Part shown: piece after piece, positions 44,489-51,495 of the stretch | How positions within the stretch are numbered: the first letter of the stretch is position 1 | How the letters are laid out: the number at the start of each line of letters is the position of its first letter | Assembly (NCBI GenBank): GCA_964603985.1 | Contig: CAZRXG010000011.1 | Span: 1 to 64,000, forward strand | DNA from: CAZRXG01 sp964603985 | GTDB lineage: Bacteria; Chloroflexota; Anaerolineae; Aggregatilineales; UBA3940 | Reading direction: 5' to 3' | Length of the DNA stretch: 64,000 nt | The notes under the pieces: generated by a model | What the model saw: only the letters and a program-made list of their open reading frames with translations | Databases searched by the model: none | Told to the model about the DNA's origin: nothing | Program-made: the position numbers and the translations under genes

Positions 44489-45387
44489 AATATATGCTCA
44501 CCCTCGATAGCAAATTTGAGATAAAAGACCGCTGCCACAAGCAAAATAACCAGGATAACAACCGACACGGCAGCGCTTTGTCCGAAATTGAAGGAAATAA
44601 AAGACAGCCGGTAGGCAAAGGTCGGGAGGACTTCCGTTGCATCAGCGGGGCCTCCCTTGGTCATGATCCAGATCACGTCAAATACACGCAGGGTGTAGAT
44701 AAAACCCAGCATGAGAACGGCCAGGATGGTTGATCGAAGCAAGGGGATAGTGATGTAGATTGTCCTTTGCCAGCCATTGGCCCCATCGACCGTCGCCGCT
44801 TCATAGACATCTTCCGGCAAACCGGAAATCCCTGCGCTGAGCAGAATGGTATTAAAAGGTATCCCCAGCCAGATATTGACCAGGATTACGGTGATTAAGG
44901 CCATGTCAGCGCGGGTCACCCAGCCAATGGGTTCCTTAACCAGGTTTAGAGCGGTAAGCATAAAATTGATCAGGCCGTAGTCCACGTTGAACAACCACAG
45001 GAATATAGTGCCTGTCACGACGGAAGGGATTTGCCAGCCCGAAAGCAGTAACCCACGCATGATGTTGCGCATTGGGAAGGACTTGCTGAACAAAATTGCC
45101 AGGCCCAGGCCAATCGTGAATTGAAAAAAAATAGATACAAAAGTGAATATAAGGGACTGCTTTAAAGCAACCAGAAACTTGGGGTTGGCGAATATTGCTG
45201 CGTAATTTTCAAAGCCAATAAACTGCGACTGTTTTGAAACCAGTGTTTCAAGCGTGAATTTTTGGAAGGACATAAAGATAGTAAAGATAACCGGATAGCC
45301 GATGATGGCAATCAGGAACAATCCTGCCGGTAATATGAAAAAGTAGGGGGTCAATTTTTCGGTTAGTTTTCTAGATTGTGTTGACAT
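44485..45387 (-). CDS. Sugar ABC transporter permease (MalF-like)
   Basis: A 300-residue permease with six helices (PYFFILPAGLFLIAIIGYPVIFTIFMSF at the N-terminus) and the EAA loop YEAATVDGANGWQRTIYITIPLL. It is the first gene of the sugar operon, about 110 nt from the mapped promoter. The start at 45387 is chosen at the conserved N-terminus; an in-frame start 16 codons upstream has no better support, and neither has a clear Shine-Dalgarno. Confidence 0.9.
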   Translation of the reverse strand: MSTQSRKLTEKLTPYFFILPAGLFLIAIIGYPVIFTIFMSFQKFTLETLVSKQSQFIGFENYAAIFANPKFLVALKQSLIFTFVSIFFQFTIGLGLAILFSKSFPMRNIMRGLLLSGWQIPSVVTGTIFLWLFNVDYGLINFMLTALNLVKEPIGWVTRADMALITVILVNIWLGIPFNTILLSAGISGLPEDVYEAATVDGANGWQRTIYITIPLLRSTILAVLMLGFIYTLRVFDVIWIMTKGGPADATEVLPTFAYRLSFISFNFGQSAAVSVVILVILLVAAVFYLKFAIEGEHIL

Positions 45388-45480
45388 TTTCAGCACAGCC
45401 GGCTGATGGTGTTGGCGAAGTGCGGGAGGTCCCACCTCACCAATTGTTCAAAACATCTCTATTTGCCATTGACCCAGCAA

Positions 45481-45534
45481 GGCAAACGTTTGCCATAGCA
45501 ATAATAGTATAATGGAAAACGTTTGCCTTGACAA
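45481..45534 (-). promoter_or_regulatory. Strong promoter with two LacI-type operators before the sugar ABC operon
   Basis: On the minus strand TTGTCA (45534-45529), 17-nt spacer and TATACT (45511-45506) form a near-consensus promoter. A LacI-type palindrome GGAAAACGTTTGCC (45514-45527) fills the spacer and a perfect one, GGCAAACGTTTGCC (45481-45494), lies just past the expected start of transcription. Their centres are 33 bp apart, about three helical turns. Confidence 0.85.
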
Positions 45535-45692
45535 TACCCAAATTCCGAACCGGAGGGGAATCCGTATGTTGTTTCATCTAGTGCCTTATCATTCCGGTAC
45601 TTCTTACGCGCGTTTTTCAAACCTGGTCAGGCGGATAGCGGGCCGGGGGAGACCCGCAAACAGATTTTTACTCCGTAGATTTACACGAAAAG

Positions 45693-45820
45693 CCCTGCTA
45701 GAATCTTTTCTAGCAGGGTCTTTTGGTTAGTGTGGGGTAGCGGGGAGCTGGATCGAACCGCTTTTTCTTGTCGTAGATTACTGATGACAGTATGCAAAGC
45801 CTTGTTTTATAAGGCAAATA
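45693..45820 (-). repeat. Hairpin repeat copy 4 with extended repeat
   Basis: CCCTGCTAGA/TCTAGCAGGG (45693-45718) with a 6-nt loop, then about 100 bp nearly identical to the copy at 36276-36375. No minus-strand gene ends nearby, so here the element is not simply a gene terminator. Part of the 828-base intergenic region 45436-46263, which otherwise holds the sugar promoter and the leader of the molybdenum enzyme operon. Confidence 0.8.
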
Positions 45821-46055
45821 TAAGAACTCTGGGATACATCTATGTCTGATGGACGTTATGCCGGAACTCATAGACGACCAGGACGTTTGTGAGTGACGAG
45901 CGAATGACAAGCTCAAGAGGACAAAACATCCAAAACGAGCAGCCAGTAAAGCGTCCCGCCCAACGCGGGTCTGCCATAATTTGTGTTTGTAGAGTGAATG
46001 CGCTAGCTTCTGTAACCAGTCGGGTACATTAAAACTCAGAAGGTTGGGGAAGCAC

Positions 46056-46061
46056 TATAAT
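46056..46061 (+). promoter_or_regulatory. Possible -10 element of the molybdopterin oxidoreductase operon
   Basis: TATAAT at 46056-46061 without a good -35. It would give a leader of about 200 nt containing the structured element at 46176-46248. Confidence 0.35.
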
Positions 46062-46175
46062 GTTTGTGTTACATACCCACTGGCGAATGCCACTCTCATC
46101 TGAAGATGAAGGCGGCTTGTTGGTCTGGTGTGAACGTCTGGCTGGACAAATACCAATAAGTGTCGTCCCCTTGGG

Positions 46176-46260
46176 CTACCCTGCCTCCACGCCTGAGACA
46201 CCGATCAGGCGTTGCAACCAGACCAGGCTGCACCACAATCGCTGGTAGGAACGGGAGGGA
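46176..46260 (+). ncRNA. Candidate Moco-type riboswitch in the oxidoreductase leader
   Basis: A closing stem CTACC (46176-46180) with GGTAG (46244-46248) encloses CTGCCTCC, a perfect 8-bp hairpin ACGCCTGA (46189-46196) with TCAGGCGT (46205-46212), and a segment with CCAGGCTGCACC. GCCTCC and GGCTGCAC segments resemble what I recall of the molybdenum-cofactor RNA motif. The Shine-Dalgarno GGGAGGG follows directly, and CCTCC (46184-46188) could pair with GGAGG (46254-46258). Position before a molybdopterin enzyme fits, but a covariance-model match has not been tested. Confidence 0.5.
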
Positions 46261-46263
46261 AGA

Positions 46264-48423
46264 ATGGGGAAAAAGATTGTCCCTACCTTTTGTGCTATGT
46301 GCGGCCCCAGCGCGGGGTGCGGGATTTATGCTATTGTTCGGGATGGGAGATTTGTGGGGGTCGAGGGGATGCAGGAAGCGCCCACCAACCAGGGTCGGCT
46401 GTGCCCCAAGGCTTATGCCGCACCTCAGTGGGTTTATTCACCGCAGCGGCTCAAGCATCCGCTCAAGCGTGTGGGCCGGCGAGGGGAGGGCCAGTTTCAA
46501 CAAATCAGTTGGGATGAAGCCCTGGATATTATCGCCGACAAACTCACCCAACAAAAAGAGAAATTCGGCCCTGAGTCGCTCGGTATACTATCTCCGGCAT
46601 ATAGAAGTTATAAATACTTTCTGTACCGGTTTCTGATCGCCCACGGCAGCCCCAACCATGGACACAGCGGCATCTGTGCCCTGCAAAGGGGATTCTCCTT
46701 TCGTTATACCCTGGGCTCTGTGCCCGTCTCAGATCTGGAACACAGCAATCTGATTCTGATTTGGGGCAAACAACCGGCCTTTTCTGGAGCCCCCCAGGGT
46801 CACTTGAAGGCGATTCTGGATGCTCAGGGACGCGGAGCTAAGATCGTCTCTATCAAGCCCTCGATGGAACCCGACGTGGCGTTGGCCGACATATGGGTTC
46901 CGATTCGGCCCGGCACCGACGCCGCCCTCGCTCTGGCAATGTTGAACGTCATGATCGATGGGAACCTCTATGATGCAGACTTTGTCTCTCGGTGGACCTA
47001 TGGCTTTGACCAGCTCAAAGCCCATGTCCAACAGTACACGCCGCAATGGGCAGCACCTATCACCGGCTTACCGGTCGAACAGATTGAGCAGGTGGCACGA
47101 CTTTACGCGACGACCAAGCCTGCGTGTATCTATAACGGAAATGGCCTCGAACACGCGCCGAGTTGCAACGACGCCATCCGTGCAATAGCGATCTTGATGG
47201 CGATCTCAGGCAACCTGGACAGACCGGGCGGGGATATTTTTCCGGTGGGCAGCACCATGCCTGCTCCGCGAAGCGTACATCTCCGGGAACGGTACACGCA
47301 AGAATGGGTGGACAACCTGTTGGGCCCTGAGTTTCCCAAGCCCTTCCAACCCGCCTTTGAAGGCACTGCCTCGGCCTACTATCGTCTCTGCGAAAGTGTG
47401 CTCACTGAAAAACCTTATCCCATCAAAACCCTCATTGCTCCTGGGACCCAGCCTACTGTCAGCACGCGGGGTGCTAAGAATGTGATCGAGGCGCTGAAAA
47501 AGGTTGACTTCTTTGTCGTGATCGACGTGATGCGCACAGCAGAGATGGATTATGCCGACGTGGTCGTTCCGGTCGCCACAATGTATGAATGTAATCATCC
47601 TTTCGAAGCCCGCGATGGGTGGATCATGGCTCGCAACCAGGTCATCAAGCCGCTAGGCGATTATAAATCGGATTATGAATTCTGGTTGGACCTGGGGGTC
47701 AGGATGGGGTATGGCGCAGATTTCTGGGACGGCGACATCGAAGCCTGTATGGATTATCAGTTGGAGCCGTTCGAGATGACCCTGGAAGAATTGCGCCAGC
47801 ATCCCACTGGAATTGTTTATGACCAAAAGCCAATGGTCTACGAAAAGTATGAGCAAGTGTTTAGTAGACCCAGCTTCCGCCTATCAAAGGCCCCCTTTCT
47901 CCCTCAGGGCAAGGTGGCTTTATACAACACCACCTTCGAAGAGCACGGATTCAACCCCCTACCTGAATGGAGAGAGCCGCCCGAAAGCCCCACGGCGACG
48001 CCAGAATTGTTAGAAAAATACCCGTTGATCCTCTCTGATTACCACACCTCCAAGGCGTACAACGCCTCGTGGCTGCGAAACATTCCTCTCCTGCGGGAGA
48101 TCCTGCCCTATCCGACATTGCATATTCATCCCAACACAGCCCAGGTACGGGGAATCGCCGACGGCGATTGGGTGTTGGTCGAATCGCCGCATGGCACTAT
48201 GAGAATGAAAGCCGAGTTTTTTCCAGGGATACGGCCAGATACCGTGATGGCCTTGCATGGATGGTGGCAGGGATGTGAGGAGCTGGGCCTCTCGGATTAT
48301 CCGCTGCTCGATGGGGGGGCCAATACGAATAATATGTACAGCATCGATCCGGACAAAGCCTACGATCCCCTCGTGACGGCGATGTCCAGCCAGACCCTGG
48401 TTCAGGTCAGAAAAGAGTCGTAA
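46264..48423 (+). CDS. Molybdopterin oxidoreductase, catalytic subunit (DMSO reductase superfamily, PsrA/PhsA-like)
   Basis: The 719-residue protein has an N-terminal [4Fe-4S] motif (C10, C13, C19, C47), the bis-molybdopterin guanine dinucleotide fold (GRLCPKAYAAPQWVYSP, ILIWGKQPAFSGAP, NGNGLEHAPSCND, ISGNLDRPGGDIFP) and a C-terminal molydopterin dinucleotide-binding domain (HPNTAQVRGIADGDWVLVESPHG). A Cys (C138) stands at the Mo-ligand position after GSPN. The cluster spacing CX2CX5CX27C is wider than the usual CX2CX3C. No Tat signal is present, so it is cytoplasmic. The electron donor or acceptor is unknown; polysulfide, thiosulfate, arsenate and other substrates are possible. Confidence 0.88.
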   Translation: MGKKIVPTFCAMCGPSAGCGIYAIVRDGRFVGVEGMQEAPTNQGRLCPKAYAAPQWVYSPQRLKHPLKRVGRRGEGQFQQISWDEALDIIADKLTQQKEKFGPESLGILSPAYRSYKYFLYRFLIAHGSPNHGHSGICALQRGFSFRYTLGSVPVSDLEHSNLILIWGKQPAFSGAPQGHLKAILDAQGRGAKIVSIKPSMEPDVALADIWVPIRPGTDAALALAMLNVMIDGNLYDADFVSRWTYGFDQLKAHVQQYTPQWAAPITGLPVEQIEQVARLYATTKPACIYNGNGLEHAPSCNDAIRAIAILMAISGNLDRPGGDIFPVGSTMPAPRSVHLRERYTQEWVDNLLGPEFPKPFQPAFEGTASAYYRLCESVLTEKPYPIKTLIAPGTQPTVSTRGAKNVIEALKKVDFFVVIDVMRTAEMDYADVVVPVATMYECNHPFEARDGWIMARNQVIKPLGDYKSDYEFWLDLGVRMGYGADFWDGDIEACMDYQLEPFEMTLEELRQHPTGIVYDQKPMVYEKYEQVFSRPSFRLSKAPFLPQGKVALYNTTFEEHGFNPLPEWREPPESPTATPELLEKYPLILSDYHTSKAYNASWLRNIPLLREILPYPTLHIHPNTAQVRGIADGDWVLVESPHGTMRMKAEFFPGIRPDTVMALHGWWQGCEELGLSDYPLLDGGANTNNMYSIDPDKAYDPLVTAMSSQTLVQVRKES

Positions 48424-48426
48424 CGG

Positions 48427-48981
48427 ATGGGAAAACAGCTTGGATTCTACGTCAACATCGATCGTTGCGTTCAGTGTCACGCCTGTGAAATTGCGTGCAA
48501 GGCGCACAACAATGTCGAACCGGGAATCACTTGGCGGCAAGTTGTCGGTATGTGGGTTGGTCACTATCCCAATCTGATTCATCGAACTATCTCTTTCTCA
48601 TGTATGCATTGTGGCGATCCGAGCTGCCTGGAGGCATGCCCAACCGGAGCCATCATCAAGAGAACCGAGGATGGGATCGTGGTCGTCGACCAGAACGAAT
48701 GTACCGGCTGTGAAGCCTGCGCCGATGCCTGTCCCTTTGGTGTGCCCCAATTTGGTCAGGATGGCATCATGCAGAAATGTGATCTATGCATCGACCGGCT
48801 CGATCAAGGCCAACAGCCAGCCTGTATAGGAACCTGTCCGAGTGGAGCATTGCAATTTGGCACGCTGGAAACGTTATCCAAACTAGAGTCAGCTCAGCAA
48901 ATGGCAGGATCGACTCGTCCATCCATTTTAATCTCCTGCGATAAGTGGTCTGTTCTAGAAAAGCTTCTGCCCTGGAAATAA
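48427..48981 (+). CDS. Four-cluster [4Fe-4S] ferredoxin subunit (DmsB/NrfC/PsrB-like)
   Basis: The 184-residue protein has four Cys groups: CVQCHACEIACKAHN, CMHCGDPSCLEACPTGAI, CTGCEACADACPFGVP and CDLCIDRLDQGQQPACIGTCPSGAL, the arrangement of electron-transfer subunits of DMSO-reductase family enzymes. It starts 3 nt after the catalytic subunit stop. No membrane anchor subunit (DmsC/NrfD type) follows, so electrons may come from or go to a soluble carrier. Confidence 0.92.
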   Translation: MGKQLGFYVNIDRCVQCHACEIACKAHNNVEPGITWRQVVGMWVGHYPNLIHRTISFSCMHCGDPSCLEACPTGAIIKRTEDGIVVVDQNECTGCEACADACPFGVPQFGQDGIMQKCDLCIDRLDQGQQPACIGTCPSGALQFGTLETLSKLESAQQMAGSTRPSILISCDKWSVLEKLLPWK

Positions 48982-49269
48982 GGCCGCTATCACCCATCAG
49001 AAAACCACAAAATAGAACAGGAAAGCGCCTTCTGTGCGCCGTGTCACTTCGGCGAGGCCAATACGCTGCCGCCAGTCTCCCGCTCGTACAAGCGGGGCAG
49101 GTGAGCGGGTCGGATCAGGGTCAGTTGTGTATCATGGGTCGCCGTTGCATAGTGGAATACCCATCGCCTAACTCCTGGAAGATTTAGACTGGATACTTCG
49201 CAACATCATCAAACCCTGGCTTTTCAGGGGGATTTCAGGTGAGGTATTAAGGAATTGGAGAAAGAAATA
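48982..49269. other. Intergenic region after the oxidoreductase operon
   Basis: About 290 bases without a supported gene. A minus-strand frame near 49190-49044 reads like protein (LTLIRPAHLPRLYERETGGSVLASPK then stop) but has no start and no recognised family; it may be a gene remnant. Confidence 0.35.
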
Positions 49270-49295
49270 CCCCGCCAGAACTCAATCTGGCAGGG
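49270..49295 (-). terminator. Hairpin repeat copy 5, terminator of tRNA-Leu
   Basis: CCCCGCCAGA, 6-nt loop, TCTGGCAGGG; the one deviation is a U-G wobble on the minus strand only. It lies 14 nt past the tRNA-Leu 3' end and is followed on the minus strand by TATTTCTTT. It belongs to the same family as the copies at 32221, 34295, 36250 and 45693. Confidence 0.85.
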
Positions 49296-49309
49296 TCATT
49301 TTGAACGAG

Positions 49310-49390
49310 TAGGGCGGGTGGGATTTGAACCCACACTCCCGAAGGAAACGGATTTTAAGTCCGCTGCGTCTGCCGTTCCGCCACCGCCCC
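49310..49390 (-). tRNA. tRNA-Leu (anticodon TAA)
   Basis: A class II cloverleaf: acceptor GGGGCGG with CCGCCCT, anticodon loop CTTAAAA (TAA), a short variable arm TTTCCTTCGGGAGT, T-loop GGTTCAAATCC and discriminator A. CCA is not encoded. A promoter lies just upstream. Confidence 0.95.
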
Positions 49391-49405
49391 GATTTACCGC
49401 TGCGA

Positions 49406-49433
49406 ATTATACCATACCACCGACCGGCGGCAA
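49406..49433 (-). promoter_or_regulatory. tRNA-Leu promoter
   Basis: On the minus strand TTGCCG (49433-49428), 16-nt spacer, TATAAT (49411-49406), about 16 nt before the tRNA. Confidence 0.75.
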
Positions 49434-49449
49434 TGCCGTCCAACCCGAT

Positions 49450-49971
49450 CTAACGGCTGCCCTGTCGCCGGAACAGGCTGCAAGCCGTCTTCCCTGCCGG
49501 GCAGGTCTCACGATAGCCGCACTTTGGGCACAGCAGTGCGAGAAAGAGAATCGCGTGGATAATGGTCAGTGCCAACAGCCCCAGGACGTACCACCAACTG
49601 AGAGTCGACAGCCAGTACGCGGCAAACGCAAGGAAGGCCAGCACCGCCAACTGACCCAGGTTGGCGAAGATGTTGTAGATGCGCGCATCGTGCTGCCGGT
49701 TGGCGTAAATCGTGTTGGAAAGGATGTTGGCCAGATAGACGCCGAAGAAGGCCGGGCAATAGCGGCCCTGATACGGGCACCCCACACAGCATCGGGCCTG
49801 AAACACGTTGCCCAACAAATACAAACCGACCAGTATCAGGCCGAGGTAAATTGAGATGGTCGATACGAGGTACAATGCTCCGATAAAAGCCACCAGAAAC
49901 GGGAGCAGCGTGAGCGCGTATATCAGCTTATCTCCACCCGACCATTCATACGTGGTATCCTGCTCAATCAT
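49450..49971 (-). CDS. Cys-rich four-helix membrane protein, unknown function
   Basis: The 173-residue protein has four predicted membrane helices (about 18-35, 38-58, 100-120, 125-147). Cys-rich loops follow helices two and four: CCVGCPYQGRYCP (60-72) and CPKCGYRETCPAGKTAC near the C-terminus, which could bind metal or a cluster. I do not recognise a named family. It lies just upstream of the tRNA-Leu promoter and is transcribed in the same direction. Confidence 0.7.
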   Translation of the reverse strand: MIEQDTTYEWSGGDKLIYALTLLPFLVAFIGALYLVSTISIYLGLILVGLYLLGNVFQARCCVGCPYQGRYCPAFFGVYLANILSNTIYANRQHDARIYNIFANLGQLAVLAFLAFAAYWLSTLSWWYVLGLLALTIIHAILFLALLCPKCGYRETCPAGKTACSLFRRQGSR

Positions 49972-50047
49972 GATTTATTTATCCTTCGATAATTGCGTGT
50001 AAAGTGCTGCCCCCGTTTTACGTCTCCGGCAGCACAGGCACTATTCA

Positions 50048-51319
50048 TTATACCAGCGTGCCCGTCGTCAAATACCTCTCGACGATCTCGACGGCCCGCC
50101 CCACGCCGTCCTCCGCGCCAATTTGCTGCCCCAACGCCGCCGCCCGCTGCTGCATGGCCCCGTCACTCACCGCCACGTGAATGGCCTCCGCCAATCGCTC
50201 CGCCGTCAGTTTCTTACGTGGGATTGGCTCAGGCCCGACACCAAGGTCAGACACCCACCACCCCCAGTAGAACTGGTCGCCGAAGAACGGCACGATGATC
50301 GTTGGGATGCCCGCCCGCAGCCCCGCCGCCGTCGTCCCTGCCCCACCGTGATGGACAACTGCTGCCATCTTTGGGAATAACCACTCGTGCGGCGCGAAAT
50401 CGATCCGCAGGATGTTGTCCGGCAGTCCGGCTTCGCCCAACTCGCTCCAGCCGCCAAGCAGGATCGCCCGGCAGTCTGCGATCTCCAGCGCTTCGATGAT
50501 CAGCCGGGTGATCTCTTCGCGCTCGTGATCAACCATGCTCCCGAATCCAACGTAGATCGGAGGCGGGCCGCCTGTGAGAAAATCCAGCAGCGCGGCGGGT
50601 GGCTCGTAGCCCTCCGACTGGTCGAGAAACCAGTAGCCCACAACCTGTATGTTATCGCCCCAGTCGGGCGGCTTGGGGATGACCGATGGGCTGTAGCCGT
50701 ATACGTAGTGGACTGTCACGTCGGTATCGGCGCGCCAGTAGTAACCGGCGCTCAGAGGGGGCAGGTCTAACACTGTCGCCCGGCACTCATTGGTCAATGG
50801 GAGCATAAAATTGAAGAAAAACTGGTTGGCGAGCTTGATTGACAGGTAATTGTACATCCCCTTGAACGGCAGCCAGCGCGGCGGCCCGGCATTCATGCCG
50901 TGGAAAGCACGGGTCGGCGAGACCGGCTGCAGGTAGGCGGCGAGGGTCGGGATGCCGCGCTTCTCTGCGACATGGTACCCGGCCAAAGACAGGAGCGAGT
51001 TGAGCAGCAGGTCGGCTCCCTCGGCGGCCTCGTCCGTGGCACGAAATATCATGTCCAGGCTCAGCTTATACTTCTCATTAAGCCAGCGCGTGAACCGAAT
51101 CGGGTCTCTGCCGAGGTCGGCGACGGCCTCCTGCAGCAGCATCTCGCGTGGGTCGAGGTGTATCGGGTGGAAGTCCAACCCATGCTCGCGGACAGACGAT
51201 TCAAAAATGGCATGGGTCAGCAGGCGGACGTTATGCCCTGCCTGTTTCAACCCTTTGCCAAGTGCGATATAGGGTTGGATGTCACCACGCGTTCCAAACG
51301 AGTTGATCGTGATGTGCAT
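50048..51319 (-). CDS. Glycosyltransferase family 1 (UGT-like, sterol/macrolide glucosyltransferase type)
   Basis: The 423-residue GT-B enzyme begins MHITINSFGTRGDIQPYIALGKGLKQAGHNVRLLTH and carries the C-terminal donor motif VVHHGGAGTTAAGLRAGIPTIIVPFFGDQFYWG typical of UDP-sugar: sterol, lipid or macrolide glycosyltransferases. It probably glycosylates a lipophilic acceptor in the cytoplasm. The start at 51319 is the conserved N-terminus; five earlier residues are unlikely. It is monocistronic. Confidence 0.9.
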   Translation of the reverse strand: MHITINSFGTRGDIQPYIALGKGLKQAGHNVRLLTHAIFESSVREHGLDFHPIHLDPREMLLQEAVADLGRDPIRFTRWLNEKYKLSLDMIFRATDEAAEGADLLLNSLLSLAGYHVAEKRGIPTLAAYLQPVSPTRAFHGMNAGPPRWLPFKGMYNYLSIKLANQFFFNFMLPLTNECRATVLDLPPLSAGYYWRADTDVTVHYVYGYSPSVIPKPPDWGDNIQVVGYWFLDQSEGYEPPAALLDFLTGGPPPIYVGFGSMVDHEREEITRLIIEALEIADCRAILLGGWSELGEAGLPDNILRIDFAPHEWLFPKMAAVVHHGGAGTTAAGLRAGIPTIIVPFFGDQFYWGWWVSDLGVGPEPIPRKKLTAERLAEAIHVAVSDGAMQQRAAALGQQIGAEDGVGRAVEIVERYLTTGTLV

Positions 51320-51362
51320 GCTCTGTCTCCGCATGCCGGGTGGCGTGCAGCGGGCGTCACTT

Positions 51363-51448
51363 CACTCCATTTCCAGGAAGCCCCCACCTGTGGTGGGGGA
51401 GGAATGGCCGGAGCCGAAGGCTCCGCAGGGCGAAGCCCTGATGGAGTG
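51363..51448. other. Cloverleaf-like multi-hairpin element
   Basis: An outer stem CACTCCAT (51363-51370) with ATGGAGTG (51441-51448) encloses three perfect hairpins with 3-nt loops: CCCCCACC/GGTGGGGG (51381-51399), GGAGCC/GGCTCC (51410-51424) and CAGGGC/GCCCTG (51426-51440). It fills the gap between the GT1 start and the stop of the next minus-strand gene. It is not a canonical tRNA. Confidence 0.6.
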
Positions 51449-51495
51449 CCCAAGCAAACCGGTTCCCGAAGGGATTTTGAGGTTTGCCGTTCACC

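Noticed and set aside
36415..45435. Insertion sequence or integrase in the modular block
   Set aside because: I looked for transposase and integrase signatures and found none; mobility is inferred only from repeats and composition.
45710..45916. Conserved short peptide (YDKKKRF...) shared with 36250-36375
   Set aside because: The DNA itself is conserved, including non-coding parts and hairpin; nothing supports translation.
49044..49190. Coding-like minus-strand frame LTLIRPAHLPRLYERETGGSVLASPK
   Set aside because: No start codon, no ribosome binding site and no recognised family; noted only as a possible remnant.
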